Below, piece after piece: positions 46,336 through 54,867 of a DNA stretch of 64,000 bases. Origin of the DNA: Lutimaribacter saemankumensis (GTDB lineage Bacteria; Pseudomonadota; Alphaproteobacteria; Rhodobacterales; Rhodobacteraceae). Made by a program: the position numbers and the translations under genes. The notes beneath the pieces were generated by a model. The model was given only the letters and a program-made list of their open reading frames with translations, did no database searches and had not been told where the DNA came from. How positions within the stretch are numbered: the stretch's first letter is position 1; the number at the start of each line of letters is the position of its first letter. The stretch covers positions 186,001 to 250,000 of the forward strand of contig NZ_FNEB01000005.1 of assembly GCF_900100005.1 (NCBI RefSeq), in the 5' to 3' direction.

Positions 46336-49300
46336 TCAATCTGCCGCGGGCTCTTTCGCGGACGGGTCGGAAAGATACCGCGCGACCGCCGCATCTGTCA
46401 GGGCATCCGGCACGGTCATCAGTGTGCCATGGTGCGTCCAAAGCACGGCGGTTTCGATGCGGTGGTGCGGATAGATCTGGCGCAGCGCATGGGCGTATGC
46501 GCCCAGTTGCCGCAAGATGCCTTCGGGGATGGTCTGCGCGTCATCGGGGATCGTTGCATTTGTCTTGAAGTCAACGGCAAGCACCCGGTCGGCGTCGATC
46601 ACCAGCCGGTCGACGATCCCGCTCAGGCGCCGGTCCTGGCCAAGCATGGCGCTCAGCGCGACTTCGGCAAGCGTATCCGGCGAAAAGATATGCGACAGGC
46701 CGGGGTCGGACAGGTTGCGCAAAGCTTCGTCATAAACCGCGCGGAATTCGTCCGATTCCGCGCGGTCCGGCCCGTTTGACAGGATCTGACGCGCCACAGC
46801 CTCCCATTCCCTTTCGGGGTGCGTTGGCAAATGTTCCAGCAGGGCGTGCACCTGGCGGCCGTGACGTTTGGCGGCGTCTTCATCCTGCCCTTCCGAGCCG
46901 GGCAGCGCCTTGGCCCCGCCCAGGTCTGACGGGCTGACAAGCTTGACCCGGTCGGCCGGTGCCGGGGCATCGCGCAGGAACACCTCCCGCAGGATGGCCT
47001 GGGGTCCGGGCGCGCTGGTTTCAACGGTTTGAGCGGGCGATGACCAATCACCCTCTTCCAGCCGTTTGCCCGCGCCAAAGCCGAAATCGTGATCGGCCTG
47101 CGCGCAATGTGCCATTCCCGCGGAAATCTTTTCGTACCAGCTTTCACCATCCTTGCCCAAGTCGCCCGCCGCGCCGACGATCAGCCATTTTTCGGCGCGT
47201 GTCATTGCGACATACAAAAGCCTGTCACGCTCGGCCTTTTGCGCGTCGATCAGGGCCTCGCGCATACCGGAAGCGGAGCGCGGCATGGCGGCTTTGGATA
47301 CCGACCAGAACGCCCTGTCCTGATGTACCAGGAACGTGTCGCGCAATTGCACATCGCGTTTTGCGGTGTCGGGCAAGATAACGATCGGCGCCTCGAGCCC
47401 CTTCGCGCCATGCACCGTCATTACGCGGATGCGATCCCCGGCATTGTCCATCTGGCGCTTGATTTCCAGCTCGTCGGTTTCCATCCATTGCAGAAACCCC
47501 GCCAGGGACGGAACGGCATTTCGTTCATAGGCCAGCGCCTGCGACAGAAAGGCATTGATGCCGTCCTCGGCCTCGGCGCCCAGTCGCGCCAACAGCCGGC
47601 GCCGCCCGTCGTGGCGCGTCAGGATTCGTTCGATCAGGTCGTAGGGCCGCAAGAAATCTGTCTGCCCCAGCAGGTCGTCCAGAATGGCGACGGTTTCGGG
47701 AAACTCTGCCCGGCGCGCGCGCAGCGCCTGCCACAGGTACTTGCCGCCGCGCCCGTGGGCGAGATTGAACAGCGCCTGTTCGGTCCAACCGAACAGCGGC
47801 GATTTCAAAGCGATAGCAAGCGACAGATCATCTTCGGTCAGGTCGAGGAACGACATCAGCGCGGCAAGGTCGCGCACCGCCAGTTCCGCCCCGACTTTCA
47901 GCCGGTCGGCGCCCGCGATGGGCAGGCCCATCTCCTTGCAGGCGCGGATGATTTCGGCAAACAGGGCAGAGCGGCGCTGCACCAGGATCAGGAAATCCCC
48001 GGGGCGCACCGGCCGCATACGGTAGTCGCCGGAGTTTCCGATCTCTTCGGGAATCGTGGTTCCGTCATGGATCATCCGGTGGATTTCAGCGGCGATCCGT
48101 CGGGCCATCTGCTTGGTGTGGTGATCCTCGGACAGCAGGTCGACGGGATCGTGCCAATCGCTTTCCTCGGCCTTTGTCACCGGATCTATCACCGGCCAGA
48201 TATCCACGCGCCCCGGCATCCTGTCCTTGAACGCCCGGTGACGGTTATCCAGCGGAAAGCCTGAATTGTCGCGCCCGGCAAAGGTTTCGTCGACCAGCCG
48301 CAGGATCGGACCGGCCGACCGAAAGGAATATTCCAGCGACGACCGCACCAGCCCCTTGCCGGAATTTTCCAGCCGTTTGCGAAACTCGTTCTGCATCCGG
48401 TCGAATTCGCGCGGATCGGCACCCTGGAACGAGTAGATCGATTGCTTTTTGTCCCCCACGACAAAGATCGTACGGTCGACATCCTGCCGGGCGCCCTCGC
48501 CTGCCGTGAACTCTTGCGCCAGTAATTCGATCACGCGCCACTGGTCCGGGCTGGTGTCCTGCGCCTCGTCCACAAGGATGTGGTCGATCCCGCCATCCAG
48601 CCGATACAGAACCCACGCAGCCACGCCGGGATCCGTCAAGAGATCGCGCGCCTTCAGGATCAGGTCATCGAAATCCAGCCAGCCCAACGCCTGCTTGCGC
48701 GCGGCGTAGCGCGGCAGAAACGCGGCGGCGAAGTTGTAAAGGGCGGTCGTCTTGTCCAGCAGATCCATCGCAAGGCGCAAGTCGCGCGCATCCTCGACCC
48801 GCCGCATCCAGTCTTCGATCCTGGGCATGACGCCCGTGATTGCCTTGGCGGTCCCTTTCGTCGGAAAAGAGCCTATCTTGGCTGAAAACGGCTCTTTTGC
48901 TTGTGCGCCGGTCAGAAATACGCCTTCGAGAACCGGCAAAGCGGACAAGTCGAAAGCCCCGATGTTGCGCAACTTGACGGCGGCCTTCTGGTCGTTTGAC
49001 GAACCCGCCTCAAGCGCCGGAAGCAGGGTCGCCATCAAATCCGCTTCGTCCCCCAGGAAAACCCGCGCCACAAGGTCAGCGGCGCGGAATCCCGCCGGAA
49101 GGCCCAGTTCACTGGCAATGTCATCGCGTGACCGCGGATCACTGAACACCCCGCGATTGCCGACGATGGCCCCGGTCACATCCTCGAAATCCTGGTCGGT
49201 CAGGTGCAGCGCGAGCGCCTGAACCGCGCGCGCGTCGGCGCTTTCGGCCATGTCCTGCACAATCTCAGCCCGCAGCAGCGCGGCGGCGCGGTCCTCCATC

Positions 49301-49737
49301 TCGGAAAAGCCGGGGCTGACCTCGGCCTCGAGCGGAAAGCGCCGCAGAATCGCCGCGCAGAAGGAATGGATCGTCTGGATCTTGAGCCCGCCCGGCGTTT
49401 CGATCGCGCGGGCAAACAGCGTACGCGCCCGCGCCAGTGTTCTGTCGTCGAACGGGCCTTGCTGCCCCAGATCGTTCAGGCGGGCGCGCAAGTCGTCATC
49501 CGGCATCATCGCCCAGTCGCCCAGCCGGTCGAACAGGCGGTTCTGCATCTCGCTGGCCGCCGCCTTGGTATAGGTGAGGCACAGGATGCGCTGCGGTTCC
49601 GCGCCTTCCAGCAAAAGCCGTGCGACCCGGTCGGTCAGCACCCGCGTCTTGCCCGATCCGGCATTCGCGGCCAGCCAGGTCGAATTTCCGGGATCGGCCG
49701 CGCGCACCTGTGCTTCGGTTGCGTCGTCGCGCATCAT
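46336..49737 (-). CDS. addA: Double-strand break repair helicase-nuclease AddA
   Basis: 1133-residue UvrD-like helicase with a C-terminal nuclease. Walker A is NAGSGKTRVLTDRVARLL near residue 20; LCLTYTKAAASEM, DHILVDEAQDTSPDQWRVIE and FVVGDKKQSIYSFQGADP are helicase motifs, and VMTVHGAKGLEAPIVILPD is motif V/VI. The RecB-type nuclease is at the end: ALSAMLGQDRRLSGIVDRLV and VLAVDFKTNA. Its ATG overlaps the addB stop (ATGA). With AddB it resects broken ends. Confidence 0.97.
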   Translation of the reverse strand: MMRDDATEAQVRAADPGNSTWLAANAGSGKTRVLTDRVARLLLEGAEPQRILCLTYTKAAASEMQNRLFDRLGDWAMMPDDDLRARLNDLGQQGPFDDRTLARARTLFARAIETPGGLKIQTIHSFCAAILRRFPLEAEVSPGFSEMEDRAAALLRAEIVQDMAESADARAVQALALHLTDQDFEDVTGAIVGNRGVFSDPRSRDDIASELGLPAGFRAADLVARVFLGDEADLMATLLPALEAGSSNDQKAAVKLRNIGAFDLSALPVLEGVFLTGAQAKEPFSAKIGSFPTKGTAKAITGVMPRIEDWMRRVEDARDLRLAMDLLDKTTALYNFAAAFLPRYAARKQALGWLDFDDLILKARDLLTDPGVAAWVLYRLDGGIDHILVDEAQDTSPDQWRVIELLAQEFTAGEGARQDVDRTIFVVGDKKQSIYSFQGADPREFDRMQNEFRKRLENSGKGLVRSSLEYSFRSAGPILRLVDETFAGRDNSGFPLDNRHRAFKDRMPGRVDIWPVIDPVTKAEESDWHDPVDLLSEDHHTKQMARRIAAEIHRMIHDGTTIPEEIGNSGDYRMRPVRPGDFLILVQRRSALFAEIIRACKEMGLPIAGADRLKVGAELAVRDLAALMSFLDLTEDDLSLAIALKSPLFGWTEQALFNLAHGRGGKYLWQALRARRAEFPETVAILDDLLGQTDFLRPYDLIERILTRHDGRRRLLARLGAEAEDGINAFLSQALAYERNAVPSLAGFLQWMETDELEIKRQMDNAGDRIRVMTVHGAKGLEAPIVILPDTAKRDVQLRDTFLVHQDRAFWSVSKAAMPRSASGMREALIDAQKAERDRLLYVAMTRAEKWLIVGAAGDLGKDGESWYEKISAGMAHCAQADHDFGFGAGKRLEEGDWSSPAQTVETSAPGPQAILREVFLRDAPAPADRVKLVSPSDLGGAKALPGSEGQDEDAAKRHGRQVHALLEHLPTHPEREWEAVARQILSNGPDRAESDEFRAVYDEALRNLSDPGLSHIFSPDTLAEVALSAMLGQDRRLSGIVDRLVIDADRVLAVDFKTNATIPDDAQTIPEGILRQLGAYAHALRQIYPHHRIETAVLWTHHGTLMTVPDALTDAAVARYLSDPSAKEPAAD

Positions 49738-52670
49738 TCCAGATCCTCCGGCACGGGGTCTTGGGTCGTGTCCCACTCACCGAAACGCGATAGCTGGTCG
49801 TAATCGGTGGGGTCGTCCTCTTTGAACAGGGCGCGCCGCGCCGTGAACCCCTGCCCTGCGTCCAGATAAGCCGAAACCAGCTTTGCGAATTCGGCCCAAA
49901 CCTTTTCGGGCGGGTGGTCGTCCAGCGGGGCGTCGACCTCTTCCGGGGTGCTGCCCAGCCCGATGAAAACCGCGCGCGCCACATCCGCCGGATCAAGCCC
50001 CTCGAACGCGCCTTCGGAAGCCATCGCCGCCTCAAGCAGCAGTTGCTTGTCGAAACTGGTCTGCTGGCTGGTGCTGGGCGGTTTGCCGGTCTTGTAATCG
50101 TAGATGTGCAACCGCCCCTCGGCGTCCCGGTCGATCCGGTCCGCCTTGGCCTTGAGCGTGAAAACCGGGTTTGTCATTTCGTGCTTGCCGCTGATTTCGA
50201 ACCCGGCCGGTTTGGCGCGGCGCAACCTTTCGGCTTCGGTGGCAACGAACCAGTCTGCGACCCTTTCCAACCGGGCAAGCCACAAGGCGCGCATTTCGGG
50301 CCAGGGCACCATTTCGGCCAGAATAGTCTCTGCTTTGTCCATCAGGGTTGCTGCCGACAAATCTTCGCCATCGTGCGTCACGGCCGTCAGGAACCGCTCC
50401 AGCACATCATGCGTCACGATCCCGCGCAGCAAGGCATCGGGTGCCCGCATGAGCGGATCGAGCGGGCGCAATTTCAGCACATGCTTGGCGTAGATCGCGT
50501 AAGGATCGCGAACCAGGTGCTTGATCTCGGTAACCGACAAGGCGCGTGGACGGGCTGCAACCGGCGGCCGCGGCGATGGGCGCATGACAGGTGCGACCGG
50601 GGCGACGCGTTCCAAGGCGGCGATCTGTGCCATCCAGTCCTGCCCCCGGGCGCGCGCATCGTCCAATGCCTGCCTGCCGCCTTGATCCGGCAGACCGTGC
50701 GACAGGTTCAGCAGACGGTTCAGCCAGCGCGACGGAACGGTCTGCGCATCGTCGGACCGGACCGCGCGGGTCAGCCAGACCTCGGGCGCGGCGATTGCCT
50801 GTTGGAAATCATGCGCGGACAGTCCGATCCGCCGCTCGGGCAGCAAAAGACCTGCGTCATGCCGCATCTGGCGGTTCAGCCAAGGGTCGGGCGCGGGCAT
50901 TTCGGGCCATGTGCCTTCGTTCAGGCCACCAAGAATTAGAAGATCGGCGCCCTGCACGCGGGCTTCGAGCGTCCCCCAGATCAGGATGTCGGGATGCGGG
51001 GCATCGCGGTCGCGCACTTCATGGCGGGACAGGATCGCGTTGAACAGCGATGCGTAATCCGTGGGTCCGATCGGCCCGCCCGCGTCAGCCTCTTTTCGCA
51101 GCTCCGCCACGGTTTCCTGCGCCTTGCGCCCGGCCTTTTCCTTCCAGAGCGCGCCGCTGCCAACGCCAACCGGGCCTTGCGCGATGCGTTCGGCCAGTTC
51201 GATATGCCTGGCAAGCTGGTCCGACAGGGGCAGCGCCTGCGCATCGCTGCGGTTCAGAAGACAGGATGCCGCCCATTCCGCCCACTCGCTTGCGCCGTCT
51301 TCGTCGATTTTCAGGGCCCAGGCCTGCAGGGTTTCGGCTGTGGGATGCGGCACGCCCTTGCGCCGCAAGTGCAGTTCCAGTTCACGGGTCCAGCGCAGGT
51401 GCGGACCGCGGTCGTTTCCGCTGTGCGTCAGCGGATGCTTTAGCAGCGTTACCAGCATCTCTGCGTCGGACTTCAGGTGAAACAGGGCCGCAACATGCCG
51501 CAGGAAACGGCCAGGTGGCGACAGTTGCAGCGGGGTGCCCGCGCTGTCGTCTGGCAGAATGCCCCAGCGGTCCAAGGCTGCCGTGACCTGGCGGGTCAGC
51601 ATGCGGTCCGGTGTGATCAACGCGGCAGTCCGCCCGGTTTCCGCCGCTTCACGCAGGCGCAGGGCGATGGCCAGCGCCTCTTCGCGCTGGGAGGGGGCTT
51701 CGATCAGGGTGATGCCCTCGAATGCGGGGGCCAGATCGCCCAGCTTTGGTCCCTCTGCCAGCCAGCAATCGGTGACAGGGGCGGGACGCAACGCAAGCGA
51801 CACCAGGCGGTTCCGCGCGCCGTTGGGCGCGGTGGCGTCTGTCCAGCGCCGGATGTCGCCGGGGCCAATCCCAAACGTTTTCATCAGCGCCCGAAACCGG
51901 AACTGCGGATGATCCTCACCCGTCAGCGCCTCGTCCAGATCGGACCAGGCCTCTTTGGGCATGTCAAAGTCGTATCCGGGCAGAACGATCGCCCCTTGCG
52001 GCAGTCGGGCGACTGCCTGCATCAGCATCATCGTCGTTCCACGCGACCCCGTGGAGCCGGCGATGATCACCGGGTCGGCGGGTGGATTTTCGTCCCAAAC
52101 CTTGCCCAAAGCGCTCACAACCATGCGCTGGCGCGTTTCGCTGTCAGGGGCTTCGTCCGCGCGGTCGAAATAGTGCTGTACGATCTGCAGGAATTTGAGG
52201 GACCGCGCCCAATGTGCCGAATGGTTGCTGACATCCAGCTTGTAAAGCGTGTCGGGTGACACGCCTTCGCCGTGCATTTCATCCATAAGCGCGGCCAGAG
52301 AATCCGACAGGTCATAAAGCGCGGATCGCGGGGCTAGGCTGCGCTCGCGCTCGAGCAGGCCGGCGACAAGTTGCGTGATCTCAAGTCGGCGGCGCAGGGG
52401 CGGGACGGCGGCCGGAATTCCGGGCAGAACGCGCGCTTCGGACAGGTCGGTCAGCAGCTCGATCCGAGGCAGCAGCCGTGTGGGCCCTTCGGCGAACAAT
52501 TCATGGATTCGGCGTTCCATCCGGCGCGTGTTGACGATCAGCCGGACACGGGCCAGCGCCTCGGGCGGTTGATCGGCATAGGCCTCGGTCAGGCGCTGCA
52601 CCAGCGCTGCGGGAAAATCGACGCCGGGCGGCAGCCCGAAAACCCGTGGCTTGTCGGACGGATCAAACAT
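49734..52670 (-). CDS. addB: Double-strand break repair protein AddB
   Basis: 978-residue alphaproteobacterial AddB. The N-terminal half is a degenerate helicase (IIAGSTGSRGTTMMLMQAV in the P-loop position). The C-terminal PD-(D/E)xK nuclease is seen in DRIDRDAEGRLHIYDYKTGK. No cysteine cluster surrounds the nuclease, so the iron-sulfur cluster of Bacillus AddB is not present here. It starts at ATG 52670, or GTG two codons earlier, overlapping the murU stop by eight bases. Confidence 0.95.
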   Translation of the reverse strand: MFDPSDKPRVFGLPPGVDFPAALVQRLTEAYADQPPEALARVRLIVNTRRMERRIHELFAEGPTRLLPRIELLTDLSEARVLPGIPAAVPPLRRRLEITQLVAGLLERERSLAPRSALYDLSDSLAALMDEMHGEGVSPDTLYKLDVSNHSAHWARSLKFLQIVQHYFDRADEAPDSETRQRMVVSALGKVWDENPPADPVIIAGSTGSRGTTMMLMQAVARLPQGAIVLPGYDFDMPKEAWSDLDEALTGEDHPQFRFRALMKTFGIGPGDIRRWTDATAPNGARNRLVSLALRPAPVTDCWLAEGPKLGDLAPAFEGITLIEAPSQREEALAIALRLREAAETGRTAALITPDRMLTRQVTAALDRWGILPDDSAGTPLQLSPPGRFLRHVAALFHLKSDAEMLVTLLKHPLTHSGNDRGPHLRWTRELELHLRRKGVPHPTAETLQAWALKIDEDGASEWAEWAASCLLNRSDAQALPLSDQLARHIELAERIAQGPVGVGSGALWKEKAGRKAQETVAELRKEADAGGPIGPTDYASLFNAILSRHEVRDRDAPHPDILIWGTLEARVQGADLLILGGLNEGTWPEMPAPDPWLNRQMRHDAGLLLPERRIGLSAHDFQQAIAAPEVWLTRAVRSDDAQTVPSRWLNRLLNLSHGLPDQGGRQALDDARARGQDWMAQIAALERVAPVAPVMRPSPRPPVAARPRALSVTEIKHLVRDPYAIYAKHVLKLRPLDPLMRAPDALLRGIVTHDVLERFLTAVTHDGEDLSAATLMDKAETILAEMVPWPEMRALWLARLERVADWFVATEAERLRRAKPAGFEISGKHEMTNPVFTLKAKADRIDRDAEGRLHIYDYKTGKPPSTSQQTSFDKQLLLEAAMASEGAFEGLDPADVARAVFIGLGSTPEEVDAPLDDHPPEKVWAEFAKLVSAYLDAGQGFTARRALFKEDDPTDYDQLSRFGEWDTTQDPVPEDLE

Positions 52671-53355
52671 GGTCACCGCCGATCATTGCTTTGGCCAGCG
52701 CGATGCCTTCGGGCCGGCCAACGTCGCACCATTGCCCCGGATAGCGGATCCCGCAGAGCCGGCCGCTTTCCAGCATTCTGTCCCATAGCAGGTTCAGGGA
52801 AAACGCGGTTTCCCGAACGTCGTGCAGCAAGTCCGTCTTGATGATCTGCGCGCCGCCGTAGATGTTGCCCGGTCCGCGCGTCAAGCGCCCGCTGTCATCC
52901 ATCAGGAAATCCCCCTTGCCGTTGTGTCCAACGGCGTTTTCGGCAGGAATAGTCACAAGAAGCGCGTCCATCCTTTCGGGATCCCAGGCTTCGGCCAATA
53001 GCGACAATGGGTTCGGGCCGCGCCAGACGGCATCGGTGTTCATGGTGAATACGGGACCATCGCCCAGCAGTCCCAGCGCGTGCCGAAGGCCCCCGCCCGT
53101 TTCCAGGATATCGGGCGATTCATGTGACACGGCAACGCCGGTGCCCCGCAAGTGTGCGTCGATCTGATCGGCTAGGTAATGCGCGTTCGCAACCGCGCGT
53201 GGCACGCCTGCTTCCCTCACCATGTCCAGCGCATGATCCAGAAGCGCCCGCCCGGCCACTTCGATTAGCGGCTTTGGCCGGTCACGCGTCAGCGCGCCCA
53301 TCCGCGTGCCGAACCCGGCGGCGAACAACATCACAGAGTCGGGACGGTTCCGCAT
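52663..53355 (-). CDS. murU: Nucleotidyltransferase, MurU-type (MurNAc-1-phosphate uridylyltransferase)
   Basis: 230-residue nucleotidyltransferase. The signature MLFAAGFGTRMGALTRDRPK starts at residue 9, with PLIEVAGRALLDH following; TGGGLRHAL and QWCDVGRPEGIALA are further conserved parts. Paired with an AmgK-type kinase, it fits the MurU/AmgK route that recycles cell-wall MurNAc to UDP-MurNAc. The start at 53355 (AAAGG just upstream) overlaps amgK by 25 bases; an ATG at 53331 that forms TGATG with the amgK stop is a reasonable alternative. Confidence 0.88.
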   Translation of the reverse strand: MRNRPDSVMLFAAGFGTRMGALTRDRPKPLIEVAGRALLDHALDMVREAGVPRAVANAHYLADQIDAHLRGTGVAVSHESPDILETGGGLRHALGLLGDGPVFTMNTDAVWRGPNPLSLLAEAWDPERMDALLVTIPAENAVGHNGKGDFLMDDSGRLTRGPGNIYGGAQIIKTDLLHDVRETAFSLNLLWDRMLESGRLCGIRYPGQWCDVGRPEGIALAKAMIGGDHV

Positions 53356-54356
53356 TGATCCTTTAACCTTTGGAGAACGTTTTGGTCCGGTTCGGGTAGA
53401 ACGTCGACAATCATCGACCGGACCGGGGACAGGGCCGGGTGATCCAGGTCACGGATCAGGTGATCCCAGACGCGGGGTATCAGGTCGACATAGTGCGGTT
53501 TCCCGAAATGCATCGAAAGCCGCGCGAAAACGCCAAGAATGCGCAAGTTGCGCTGGGTGCCCAGAATGGCATAGGCCGCCTCGAACGCTGTCGGGTCCAT
53601 GTCGTTTTCATATATGTAATGCGCGATCATCGTGGTTTCGATTTCCGGCGGCACATCACGGCGGGCATCCTGCAAAAGCGACACCAGATCATAGGCGCGG
53701 TGCCCTGCCATCGCGTCCTGGAAATCGAGCAAGCCGACACGCGCAACACCTTGCCTATCCGGCAGCCAAAGCAGGTTTTCGGCATGGTAGTCACGCTGGA
53801 TCAGCACGTCTGCCGTGCCATCCATCTGTTGCAAAATAGGCTCGAACGTTGCTGAAAACGCCGATTTCGCCGTCACGTCCGCCCCGTGTGTGCCGCGCAG
53901 GTACCAATCATGCGCCAGCGCTGCCATCCGTGTCATCAAGGCCGGGTCATATTCGGCAAGTTCCGCTGGCAGGGATGCGCGGTGCAGGGCGCTCAGCACA
54001 TCGGTCGCGGCGGTGTAAAGCATCTCTTCAAGCCCTGGCTCGGCCAGAACGACCCGCGCGAACAGCGCATCACCCAAGTCTTCCAGAAGCAGGAACCCGC
54101 GCCCGGCGTCCTCGGCCAGGATGCGTGGCGCGCTCAGCCCTTGCGACGAAAGATGGCGCGCGATCCTGGTGAACGGGCGCACATCCTCGCCCTTGGCGGG
54201 ATCGGCATCCATCAGCACCGCACTTTGCCCGGTTTGGGGGTGGAACACCCGATCGTACCGGCGGTTCGACGCATCTCCGGCCAGCATCTCGCGCCGTGCA
54301 CCGCGCCAATCGGTGCCGTTCAAAAATTCGCTTGCCAGCGCCGCGCGGTCACGCAT
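53331..54356 (-). CDS. amgK: Aminoglycoside-phosphotransferase-fold sugar kinase, AmgK-type
   Basis: 341-residue APH-fold kinase. The catalytic segment is LIQRDYHAENLLWLP and the metal-binding segment is GLLDFQDAMAGHRAYDLVSL. N-terminal REMLAGDASNRRYDRVF forms the nucleotide loop. AmgK phosphorylates the anomeric hydroxyl of MurNAc and GlcNAc. Neighbouring murU supports that role. The ATG overlaps the tsaE stop by eight bases. In the genome it could also be annotated as a generic aminoglycoside phosphotransferase; resistance is not implied. Confidence 0.88.
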   Translation of the reverse strand: MRDRAALASEFLNGTDWRGARREMLAGDASNRRYDRVFHPQTGQSAVLMDADPAKGEDVRPFTRIARHLSSQGLSAPRILAEDAGRGFLLLEDLGDALFARVVLAEPGLEEMLYTAATDVLSALHRASLPAELAEYDPALMTRMAALAHDWYLRGTHGADVTAKSAFSATFEPILQQMDGTADVLIQRDYHAENLLWLPDRQGVARVGLLDFQDAMAGHRAYDLVSLLQDARRDVPPEIETTMIAHYIYENDMDPTAFEAAYAILGTQRNLRILGVFARLSMHFGKPHYVDLIPRVWDHLIRDLDHPALSPVRSMIVDVLPEPDQNVLQRLKDQCGTVPTL

Positions 54357-54828
54357 CGGCCAACTCCTTGATCCGCTCATCCCATCGGGCATCCTGCCAC
54401 GAAAGTCTGACGTTGCGCATCTCGTCATCCGCGCACGGTGTCAGCGATACCTTCAGGGCGGCAGGTGGCTGAAGGTCGCCCAACCTGTCGGGCCACTCCA
54501 CAAGGCTGATCGCCGTGTCGAACGCATCGAGCAACCCAAGTTCGACCACCTCGTCGGGGTGGCCCAGCCGATACAGGTCGCTATGCCAGATTTCGCATTC
54601 AGGGCCGTCATAGGTCTGCACAAGCGTAAAGGTCGGCGATGGCACGTCTTCGGGCTGGGGCAGCAAAGACTGGATCAGCGCCCGCGCGAAATGCGTCTTT
54701 CCCGCGCCGATCGGCCCTTCGAGCAGAACGACATCCCCCGGCAGCAGGCACTGCCCCAGCCGTGCGGCAAGCTGCGCAGTATCCTCGGGGGAATTCAGGG
54801 TCAGGTCCAGACGGCGATCGGATGGCAT
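54349..54828 (-). CDS. tsaE: tRNA threonylcarbamoyladenosine biosynthesis ATPase TsaE
   Basis: 159-residue P-loop protein needed for the universal t6A37 tRNA modification. Walker A is LLEGPIGAGKTHFARALIQ; SPTFTLVQTYDG, WHSDLYRL and LVEWPDRL are diagnostic of TsaE (YjeE). It is 39 bases downstream of the PAS-protein gene and overlaps amgK by eight bases, within the minus-strand run from 56.4 to 46.3 kb. Confidence 0.96.
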   Translation of the reverse strand: MPSDRRLDLTLNSPEDTAQLAARLGQCLLPGDVVLLEGPIGAGKTHFARALIQSLLPQPEDVPSPTFTLVQTYDGPECEIWHSDLYRLGHPDEVVELGLLDAFDTAISLVEWPDRLGDLQPPAALKVSLTPCADDEMRNVRLSWQDARWDERIKELADA

Positions 54829-54867
54829 GCCAGCGACAGTAACGCCCCTGTGCGCACCCGCAAGGGG

